From NCBI GenBank assembly GCA_027574665.1, contig CM050655.1, positions 10,845,170 through 10,909,169 of the forward strand: a stretch of DNA of 64,000 bases, written 5' to 3'. The notes beneath the pieces were generated by a model. The model saw only the letters and a list, made by a program, of their open reading frames with translations. It made no database searches and was not told where the DNA came from. This document shows positions 26,617 to 35,338 of the stretch, in pieces (position 1 is the stretch's first letter; every line of letters starts with the position of its first letter). A program made the translations under genes and the position numbers. Source of the DNA: Rhynochetos jubatus. Taxonomy: Eukaryota; Chordata; Aves; Eurypygiformes; Rhynochetidae.

Positions 26617-26673
26617 TGCATGTGTTCTATGATTGCTCTTTTCTTTTTTTTTTTTCTTTTCCTGGCCTGCATG
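26617..26673 (+). promoter_or_regulatory. Two RBFOX-type TGCATG motifs before exon 4
   Basis: TGCATG occurs at 26617-26622 and 26668-26673, that is 65 and 14 nt before the exon 4 start at 26687. The second lies between the T-rich tract and the acceptor AG. UGCAUG is the high-affinity RBFOX1/2 element, and RBFOX bound upstream of an exon usually represses it. The motifs are seen directly; repression of exon 4 through them is inference. Confidence 0.55.
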
Positions 26674-26686
26674 TTTGCTACTACAG

Positions 26687-27093
26687 GAACCTGCTTGGGA
26701 AATCAATGGCAACAGAACCACCTTCAGTCCTCTAACTAACACGGCGACTGGGCCTGTGGGTAGTATTTTAGCAACCAATGGAACGTTTTCAGGCTACCTC
26801 AACAAGCAAGAGATCAGCTTTTCTAATAGCTCCTCCTACTTAAAGACCACCACAGTTAGATCTTCCATGTCCTCTCAGTCCGTGACTCCTGACACTTCTC
26901 CTGCCAAGAGTAACGTAGGTTCCAAACGAAGCCCTGTATTGACCGATGGCAATAGTCCTTTACAGCAGCTGAGCCCCGCGAGGCAGTATAACAACCCCAT
27001 TGGCCTCTACTCAGCAGAGACTCTAAGGGAAATGGCTGAGATGCATAAATTAAGTCTCAACCGAAGGGCTTCGGAAGGCGGACTTCCTAGAGG
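26687..27093 (+). CDS. LDB3: LDB3 exon 4: cardiac-type ZM exon
   Basis: A 407-nt exon starting EPAWEINGNRTTFS in phase 0 and ending with a two-base remainder (GG). About the first 95 codons are low-complexity Ser/Thr/Asn/Pro sequence, probably disordered. Only the end is strongly family-like: the ZM motif RQYNNPIGLYSAETLREMAE followed by a basic tail ending EGGLPRG. The ZM (ZASP-like) motif helps bind the alpha-actinin rod. In mammals this exon is used in heart. From memory the human exon is 368 nt, so this one is about 13 codons longer. The acceptor is ctactacag after a T-rich tract; the donor is GTAGGT. The ORF running upstream to 26633 is a read-through of the pyrimidine tract and not coding. 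Confidence 0.95.
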
Positions 27094-27171
27094 GTAGGTA
27101 CCGCGGTGAAACATTTAATATTTCAGTAAGTCATGAATTTGCTAGAAAATGAATGTAATAGTACCTACCCT
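27091..27171 (+). promoter_or_regulatory. Stem-loop covering the exon 4 donor site
   Basis: AGGGTAGGTAC (27091-27101) and GTACCTACCCT (27161-27171) are perfect reverse complements, giving an 11-bp stem with a 59-nt loop. The 5' arm contains the last three exon bases and the whole donor GTAGGT (27094-27099), so in the pre-mRNA the U1 snRNA site would be paired. The loop holds a second donor-like GTAAGT (27126-27131); its use would add 32 nt and place TAG in frame. Structure-masked donor sites are a known way to control alternative exons. That this one folds and acts in cells is inference. Confidence 0.6.
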
Positions 27172-29034
27172 ATTGTGCATTTGTCTGATAAATCATGATT
27201 AAGGTCTGGAACGATGGTTACATTTTCCAGTACCCCCCCAAACGTATACACAGTACCATTACAGAATAACTCTTGGTCTTTGGTATCTGAATTGCAATGT
27301 GGATTGGCAATAGGCACCAGAGCATGAGGAGGAACACTACAACTGCAGTAGCTGTGATCATCCCAGGGTTCTGGCATTCAGTGATTTAAACTAATGCAGG
27401 TAGCCTCGTAGAACCAGGGGTTGCTGTCGGCCGTTAAGGAAGCTGCTATAAAACAGGTCTGTCTTTGGTACTCTCCTAAAGAGAAACTGCTTTGGCCAGC
27501 AAACCTGACATGCTAGACTACTGGAGTGTCCCGCTGTGACTCCTGCCTTAATGTATTGGCTTTCCTATGCAAAATTAGTGAAAACTGCCATATTTTGGAT
27601 CCTCTGGTTTGAGCACTGTCTGTCTCGCATCCATTAGCTTTGCTTTTAACTTGTCTGTAACAAGGAGTGATCTCTAGGTGGTAGTACCCTGACAGTTTGA
27701 TGCCATGCCATCAAAGTTTTCAGTGCAGATCATCTGTTTTACTGGTAGGTTTGTGAAGTGAGGAGCTTGGACTACATACAATGCATGAGAAACAGCAATG
27801 AGAAACAGGTTTTCCTCATTTTTCTGCCTCCATGTATTAATTTGCAAACGAATCTCTAATTTCTTTATTTGTGTTTATTTAAAATGAAGATAAAATTCCT
27901 TATTATGAATATGGGAACTAGTGTACTTGACACTGGGGAGCTGGCTACATGAGGAAAACCAGAAAATTCAGACAATCCGCTCGAGGCCTGATAGCAAATG
28001 TTTTCAAGTACTTTATATCCCACTGCAGAAGCTATTTGCAAGAGTAAAACCAAGGGGGTTTAAGTTGCAGCAAAGTAAGGGTATTTTATCCTGATATATG
28101 AGCATACGTACCTGTTCTAGATGATTCAGGCGGTTTAGATGATTCATTGTAACTCTCTTGAGCAGTCGGCATGAACAGTCCTAATTAACTTACCTGAAAA
28201 AATCCTATCCTCCCTTCTCATACGGGATAATTAAGAAAGGCAATTAGTGTTTAAAAGAAAATAATTTCAGTTCGTGAGCAAGATCAGCAAAATAAACCTC
28301 AGAACGCTTCTCTCTCAATTTGCAGTTTTCTTGAGGAAAACTAACCCTTGTCTAATTCCAATATGCAGAGTTTCCTGGGAGTATGTCTCGCTGCCTTCAC
28401 AGCCCTCCTTAACATCTGCAAGGGGGAGGGCGAAGGGGCTGGATTTTGGATGGCTCAGCGGTTTGGCTGTTTTCTTACACAGCTGCATCCATCACCCACC
28501 AAAGTCCGCGTGAACCATTCCGCTGATTCCAGAAGGCATTGCGATGTGACCACGCGACGTGACAGCCGTTGCTGGGGTGCAGAAACGGTGTACCTGCAGA
28601 AACACTTCACTGCCTTCGCCCTGCTGCTTTTCCGTGGTTTAGGTCTCCTCCTTGTGTACGCGGTGCACGCCCGTGGCAGTGCACTCAATTACAGAGTAAG
28701 GTGCTACCTCAAAACAACCATCTGAGATTATATTTTTTTTTTTTAATTTGATCAAAATTTTAGGGAATGGCTGTCTTACCTGGCTGTAATATCTGTAGCA
28801 CTGATGAGCAAATCAGATAATTATGAGAAATCATCTAAATGTTCTGTTAAAAAATTCAGCCTTTGTCCTGCAGCCCAGGCAAAATCTGAAAATATGAGAG
28901 CCCGGAGTTACTAAGGACATGTGTCTTTTCAGGTAATTCCCCTGAGATTTAGACAATTGCACCTCTCTGTTCACATGCAGAGAAAATTCAGCGTTCATTA
29001 ATCCTGTCATTCCCACTCCCACTTGAGGGTTACC

Positions 29035-29345
29035 CGTGAAGCGAGAGGCATCTTTCCTACCGCTCTGCGGAGCGTAACACGGAACCTGTAGCTACCTTGG
29101 GCCTTGGTATCACGCGTGATAGCCTCGGTCTCATTGTGGATACGAGTGGAAGGGCGCACAAGGAGAGCACTGTGAGCTCTGCAAAATCTGCTCTGGACTT
29201 TGTTGTGGATGTGCTTATCGTATACAACGTGAGATGCCACGAAAAGGTGGGGCAGTGAAGGCGCTCCGAAACTGTCGATTTACGATGCGTTCATGAACGC
29301 GTACTTAGCAGCGTCGTAAAAGCTGTAAGACAGATCCGGTCCGAG
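29035..29345. promoter_or_regulatory. Short CpG-rich segment in intron 4
   Basis: By hand I count about 25 CpG dinucleotides in about 310 bp, roughly what base composition alone would give and far above the depleted level of ordinary vertebrate introns. The segment has no recognisable exon, repeat family or clear core promoter. It could be an unmethylated regulatory element or a young insertion. Confidence 0.4.
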
Positions 29346-31686
29346 GGGTTGATCTTAAGGTGTATTTCAGTTTGGTGTCCTTTTCACCAAGTCATTTAAA
29401 CTGAATTGTGTGAATTGCTGTTGGAGGTTTAGCTAAACCCTTTGGAAAATCCTTTCAGAAAGCTAAAATTAATTTTGAGATTATTTCCTTGATCCGTGAA
29501 GAATAACAAAGCGTCTGTTTCCCTGGTATGCCTTCACGCTAACGCTTTATCACCCTGGCCCAGGGTGAAAAACAGAGATGGCCTGTTAAGAGCGTGGCAC
29601 TTGATGTGCTGAAAGCTCTGGAAAGGCGAGTATTAATAAATAGGAAGAGTGAGTCATAGCTTGTAACATGTGGTTCTTTTTCATTCCAGTGTAAGTTATT
29701 TTTCGCATTGTAGGTCAGGGGCAGTAAATACCTGTCCCGCGAGTACGTGCCAGGTGGCTTGGGTTACTGGCTTCTGACGGTGTGACCTCTGCGAGCAGCA
29801 ACTTGGGTGTTTCATGCATGCCCGTATTTAGAATCGAGCTAAAATAACGTGTGCCTCTGAACTGGAGAGAATTTTCTCATCACATACCGGAGTTAAGGAG
29901 AAGTAAGGCTTTACTCTTTTTGAAGGAAGCTACAGTAGCCTCTTCACATCTAAAGAACCTTCACGGGGACATGTGGCTTTTGAGCTCTTCTTAGCGTGTG
30001 CACATAATGATTTTTGTCTCTGGACATATTTTTTATGCAAACGAGTGGTTCCTCTAATTAAGGTCTTTTGGGGAAGGTAGTTCCGCCTTTAAAATAATAT
30101 TTGATGTGTAAGGCAGAGGCCTGGATTGGAAGATCACAGCAGGCATCAGCGTCCACTTCAGAAAATGATACCGTTACGCTGTGTTTCGTTGTAAATGAGT
30201 GCCCAGCTGTCCTGCACAGGCCTAAAATGGGGATAGGCTCACTGATGTGCTCACAGGCTACAGCTCCTTCCTAATATATCTTACTGGTCCTTGTAACGGA
30301 CTGGTGTGTTTGGCTTAATGTAGGGTTTATAAAGTTAGGATATTCTCCAATCCAAGATGAACGGTAGCCGCAGAAGGTGAGCTGTGGGTGCTTTTCCATG
30401 GAAAGGCAGAAGCTTCGGCCCATTCGAGTGGTTTTGATCATGAAAAAGGCAGCTGGGTGAGGCAACGCGAAAGGACCGTGTGTAAAAAGCAGCAGTGATA
30501 TCAAAGGTTCCGCTTCACAGTGTAACATTGCTGTCCAGCGTTTTGCATCAATCCCAGATCCAGAAATATTACAGCAGCAAGCTGGGAGGTTCAGTGCCCA
30601 GTTCTGGCAACAGCATTCTGTGCAGCTAAGGAAGAATAAACGTTTATTAACTGATCCGGGACTCTCTTCCTTTTTATTTTGTGCAAAATACGCTGAATTA
30701 CTCTTCACCCAAGAATACAGAGGCAAAATATGGGTATTCTAAGCTTTGAAAAAACAAAGTTAAAGCAAGTGTCATAGCCCATTAAGCTGTATGTGCAAGC
30801 CACAGAAAGAGTTGCTAGCAAATAATATAATATTACAGCCTGTCCATCGCTCCCGGCTTTGGCCCGCGTAAGGCCTACGCTGAGTTTTGTATTGAGTTTC
30901 TTTGGCATTACAGTGCAAGCCACTGTCACTTCTTGTTTATGCAGCGAAGCAGGATGTAGCATGAACATATGTTTTTTCATACCGTATACATACCAGATGG
31001 AATAAAATATCCTGATACGGATATCCAAAAAGCCACAACATGGATGGACTTGCTTAATTTCTCATGGAATAAATTAGGAATGACTATCTGAAATAAATTG
31101 GCTTGGAGCATGGTTGGCATAATGTACACACAGATTTAGGCCAACGGTTTGTTAAATACAAAGGCATTTTCCTTAGTTTTACATTTAAAACATCTACCAG
31201 TATATTCTTTGGATATTCACCAGCATATAAAAGACCAAAAAGTCAGTCTTGCAGTACCAGCTCTGAGGGCGGCCTGAGGTGAACAGACTTCATCCCTGAA
31301 TGTTTAGTATCTGAGGGAAGAATATAATCTCCATCACTCACTTGCTATTTTCAGATGAGGATATACTCTCAAATGCTTCTTTCTTCCCTCCGCTCCCTCC
31401 CGCCGTGCACTTTGATAATAGTACTTTAGGGATGCACAGCAATACAATCATGTTCAAGGGTCAGCCAAAATGCCATGGTACCCTACTAAGTCCTAGCGGA
31501 TCAAGCATAATCCCTACGTTTTTTCCTTCCTTAATCACGGTGGGGTTTTCAGCATACACTTCCTTTTTGTTCTTATTTGTAGATGGTCTGAAAAAAAGCT
31601 TTAGTAAGCTTTTGTAAATACCTTATGCCCTTTGCACTCTCAACACTATTGACGTTTTCTGTTTGGTTGGTTTTGATGTTGTTTGT

Positions 31687-31705
31687 TCTCTTTCTCTTCT
31701 TTTAG
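31687..31705 (+). promoter_or_regulatory. TCTT/TCTC-rich acceptor tract of microexon 5
   Basis: The 3' splice region of the microexon is a run of overlapping TCTC, CTTT and TCTT units ending in ttttag. UCUU-type elements are bound by PTBP1 and by the muscle regulator RBM20, which is known to control LDB3 splicing. Which protein acts here cannot be read from sequence. Confidence 0.4.
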
Positions 31706-31728
31706 GTCATAACCAACACCGCTGCCAA
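31706..31728 (+). CDS. LDB3: LDB3 exon 5: 23-nt microexon
   Basis: GTC ATA ACC AAC ACC GCT GCC AA encodes VITNTAA plus two bases of an Asn codon completed by exon 6. The human counterpart reads VVVNSPA then N, so position, length and phase agree. The acceptor is cttttag. The donor GTTAGT is weak, and TGCCAAGT at the exon end is repeated 27 bases on (31750-31757) as a decoy. It is far too short for ORF searches and was found by matching phase between exons 3 and 6. With exon 6 it makes the skeletal-type module. Joining exon 4 to it gives GGG TCA TAA, an immediate stop, so the microexon acts as the frame gate of the switch. Confidence 0.9.
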
Positions 31729-34700
31729 GTTAGTATCACTTCTATCTAGTGCCAAGTATTTGTGTTGCGCTGTATGTGTGAAGGTTTGTTTGCTGGGGTA
31801 GCATGATCCCTTGTGTTCCTGCTGTGTCTGCTTGCAAGTGCAAATATGTTTCTTTACAAACCTTACCGGTGTGGCAAGCGCCACAGGCCGCCACTGGTGT
31901 CCGGCGGCGCTGCCTCCTAAGCACGCCATGTGTTGGGCATTTCTTGGTGCTGTTCTAACGCTGCAGGTGGGGTCAGCATCCGAGCTTGCTCAGCTCTTGT
32001 AAGTGCTCTCAGATGTTGTCATCCCTGCATGCCAGGTTTAATTCCTTCTAACTCTTTAAGCAGTCTTCATGCCTTCAGGATTTGGGGAGCCTTATCTGAG
32101 CTGGTTTTGGCGTATGATTAGTGATGTATTTTTTAGCCTCAACGTTAAATTCATTTCCAAAGTTCTACTCCGTTAAATTTCAAATTCAGGTTGGTATGAG
32201 ATACTGATACGGAAAAGATCTAAAAAGTAATCTACCTTCGTACGCGTGTCACCCAAACAAGAAGCAACACCTGATTTGAAAATGTGATTGATCGGCTTTA
32301 TTTAGGAAAGTTCACAGAGCCCTCAGCGCTGGTCCTTAGTTTGGTAAGGGCAGAGGATTGTCTCTAAATTCCCCTCGTTCTGTCTCTGAACTGAGTGTTG
32401 TCCAGAAATTGCTGGAGAAACTGGTTTAAATTCAGCGTAAGACAAGTAATTATTTTAGATAAGTGTCAAATTTAAACTGACATGGGAAGCTTAGAAGTAG
32501 TAGAATACATAAAGTTGAAATAATACTTAATGCGTATCATTTACACTGATCTGGCATTCTCTGTTGATTTTAAGGAGGTGTGGGTGTGATGTCGTGTCAA
32601 TGATGTAACTCCTTTGGAGTGATGAAACTCTAGCTAATTTACATTGATAATTATTCTGTTCCAGCTGTCCTAGAAAGCAGAAGTCACATTATAGGGCTGA
32701 TTTTCATCTTACCTGCTCCGGGATTTATTTTTCCTGACACTTTTCCGGCTTGGTAGGAAAACCCCATTCATTTTGCAGAGGTGCTCCAGCTGGCTTTAGG
32801 GTCTTAGCTCTGCCACTGTGCCCCAGAGCACAGCACCCAGTATCTTCTGTTTGCTTCCAGAGTTATAAAGACAACTCTGCAGTTGAAAATCTGTACCCTT
32901 TTCGCTTGTTTTTATGGGAGTCCTGTTAACTTCAGTGAAAGTTTTGCCTTGGTATGTGGAATGTGACTCAAACCTCTTGAAAGAGGTCACTGGAACTGTT
33001 TAAATACCACAACTGAACGCCTAAATCGGTACTGCTGCTACCGTTGGGGAAGTTCTACGATGAGTAGCTTTTATTTTTGTAATTGATTGTGGAAACCAAT
33101 TGCTTTGAGCTTTATACTTCAAAAGTGGCGTATTTGACCTCCGTCTTTTGATTCGCACAGTCTGCTCAGGTCTTGGATTTAGAATCTCTTCAAGACTTCC
33201 AGCAGCGTGGGCGAAAGAGAACACAAGGTTCAAGATCTCGAGAACCTGTGTGTTCGTAATTCCCGTCCGATCGCTTAGGGCATTGCAAAGAAAAGAGATA
33301 CCCTTGTTAAAGCAAGGCACGCGCGTGCCGAAAAGTCAAGAGTATAACGACCGCCACGTCTCTGCGCACCGCCCTTCCACTGATGTCAGTGTAATATAAC
33401 ACCGTCATAGCTGATGGAGAGAGATTTTAAACGTGAAAATGTCGTTGTAAAAAGATGATTTTCACTTTTCGAATGCATAATGCAGCCAGTTCCCTCCCTT
33501 AAAATGTCGATGTGTGTAACTAAGGGCTGTGGCTGTAATAAGGGTGTGCATATTTATGGCTGTTCCTGGAGCATGTGGCTGTTAATGTCCTATTGAGTAT
33601 TTTGAGTGATGTGTGACTGTCCATCCTGCGTCAGGGCATCCCACCGAACAAAAGGCTGAAAACACAGTGCAGTCCCCTGGCTGGGTTCAGAGGTGGCACA
33701 TCACCCTTCCTAAGCTCTGGAAGATTAAGCCAGCTTTACCTGATTTTCCTTTTTCCTCCATGCCAGGCTGAGGGTTCGGTTTTAACACCCACCCTCTGTG
33801 GCCAGCCCAAGGCAGACAGCCACGCTGTTGTTCCCTTGCCAACCAGAGAAGCTCTGGGTCAGTCACATGAAAAAATTCAGCGGATGACTTAACATCAGCT
33901 GAGCAACTTATGGTGTAATGGCTTTAAACTGCAAAGGAAAACTGTTCCAATGAAACGGGGTTGCGTTTTTGAAATTTCTTTAGAGGGGGAGATATACCCA
34001 TTGCCAGCTTTTGGGCTCAGTTCAAAACAAAACCTTTGTGAAATATCCGTTACTTCCCAGTATTCCCAGTTTTGCCCAGTTTGGCATACGGCATCTATAC
34101 TGTTGACATGCTCCTGCTACTGGCAGGACGGGAACAGCAGACTGGAGATTCATCTGACCTCCCACGGGTTAGAGAAGAGCAGCTACTTCAGCGACTGACC
34201 GCTGAGGTGTAGGTTGCTCATGGAAACTGCAGGCAGTACTCAGTCCTAACTCCAGGAGTAGAGCAAGGTACGGCTAGGCTCTACAACCAGGCCAGGGGCT
34301 CTGGACCTGAGGTCTGACAGGAATCCAACTCGTTTTGTTGCAATGGGAGCTTCACTGAGCCTGCTCCAGGCTCAACTTCTAAATTAAAAATCCTTGCTCT
34401 TAAACGGAAACGCTGGAAAATACGGCAGCTACTCTGCCGCTGGTGGCTGTCCCGCTGATTGCAGCATGGGATATTTTCATCTGAGGCTGAGCATTTATCA
34501 TGCCCTAGCAACACTTACTGTAGAGATTTTGGGAAGATTAAATTAGTCTTTGTGAGGGAAGCTTTGACGATTAAAAGGAGCAAATACTAAATTTCACTAG
34601 AATTCTTAATCCAGATAGAAATCTGTCTAAATAATAGAGGTCCTGACATCTGTGCCCACTGCACTCTCTAGCGCTTGGCAAGATCCTTCTGAAAGAAGGA

Positions 34701-35134
34701 ATGGATAAATAAGGAGTGTGAACAAACGGGGAATTCTCGGCAGTGTGTGCATCCGTGGGCATGCATGTGTGCATGTGTGTGCATGTTTGTATACACTGAG
34801 ATGTATATATGCATGTAAGAATAGAATTTTAATATGTGTAAGTATCACATCATTACCTAGGGATTTGTCATGATTTTTAATACCTTGACAACTGTCTCAC
34901 CTCCGCCTACACACCTGTGAGCCAACACAGAAATGGCATCCGTTACCGCAGCCAGCTTTGAGCTGGCACTTGTTACCTCTTGTCCCTCGTCCTCTGACCA
35001 GAAGCTTTTGGGGCGAGATGCCACGGACAGCCCCGCACACTCCTCTGTTGGCCCTTTCCCTCTCACTTCACTGTCACACCTTTCTCCTCTCTTCCCCTCT
35101 CTCCCCTGTCGAACCTCACTCTTGCGTAACCCAG
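31729..35134 (+). other. LDB3: LDB3 intron 5 (about 3.4 kb)
   Basis: Separates microexon 5 from exon 6. Several YGCY (MBNL-type) words lie within about 110 nt of the exon 5 donor. A CpG-rich stretch is at 33150-33375, a TGCATG cluster at 34762-34815, and the acceptor is preceded by a C/T-rich tract from about 35035. No gene or mobile element was recognised. Confidence 0.85.
34762..34815 (+). promoter_or_regulatory. Cluster of four TGCATG motifs upstream of exon 6
   Basis: TGCATG occurs at 34762, 34770, 34780 and 34810, inside a TG/CATG-rich low-complexity patch 320-373 nt upstream of exon 6. Four copies of the RBFOX element in 54 nt is notable, but the patch is a simple TG-type repeat, which raises the chance of coincidence. 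If bound, they would affect inclusion of the skeletal-type exon. Confidence 0.4.
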
Positions 35135-35338
35135 CACGGAGTTCACGGAGCGTTTCAACCCCAACGTCCTGAAGGACTCTGCCCTGTCTACGCACAAACC
35201 CATTGAGGTGAAAGGCCTCGGCGGCAAGGCTACCATCATTCACGCCCAGTATAACACCCCCATCAGCATGTATTCCCAAGATGCTATCATGGATGCAATT
35301 GCAGGCCAGGCACAAGCCCAGGGTGGAGAATTTGCTAG
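35135..35338 (+). CDS. LDB3: LDB3 exon 6: skeletal-type ZM exon
   Basis: A 204-nt exon. Its first base completes the Asn codon from exon 5; it then reads TEFTERFNPNVLKDSALSTH, KPIEVKGLGGKATIIHAQYN and TPISMYSQDAIMDAIAGQAQ, ending AQGGEFA plus AG. The ZM motif is IHAQYNTPISMYSQDAIMDA. Numbered as in human skeletal ZASP, the Lys and Ala residues affected in human myopathy variants (K136, A147, A165) are unchanged. The acceptor is taacccag after a long C/T tract; the donor is GTAAGG. The length is a multiple of three, so it can also be skipped or joined to exon 4 in frame. A 182-aa minus-strand ORF over this exon is a shadow of it. Confidence 0.96.

Larger units (their letters stand above)
19747..26686 (+). 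other. LDB3: LDB3 intron 3 (about 6.9 kb)
   Basis: Intron upstream of the cardiac-type exon. It holds a 20-bp tandem duplication just after the donor (19768-19807), an 11-bp tandem repeat (23178-23210), a CTG run near 23397-23409, a CpG-rich patch at about 25975-26260 and two TGCATG motifs close to the exon 4 acceptor. No CR1 copy was seen. ORFs on either strand look like chance. Confidence 0.85.
27094..31705 (+). other. LDB3: LDB3 intron 4 (about 4.6 kb)
   Basis: Lies between the alternative cardiac exon 4 and microexon 5. It begins with the stem-loop over the exon 4 donor and includes two CpG-rich stretches (28505-28680 and 29035-29345). It ends with a C/T tract rich in TCTT and TCTC before the exon 5 acceptor. 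No gene or recognisable mobile element was seen. Confidence 0.85.

Noticed and set aside
26633-26686. N-terminal MLFSFFFFF extension of the exon 4 frame
   Set aside because: It is the translated polypyrimidine tract and acceptor of intron 3, not coding sequence.
30271-30726. 151-codon minus-strand ORF in intron 4
   Set aside because: No family resemblance or splice signals; consistent with random ORF length in this much sequence.
26687-35338. Apparent swap in order of cardiac and skeletal ZM exons
   Set aside because: I first thought the skeletal-type motif came first. The IHAQYNTPISMYSQDA exon carries the skeletal myopathy residues and the RQYNNPIGLYS exon is the cardiac exon 4, so the order matches human.
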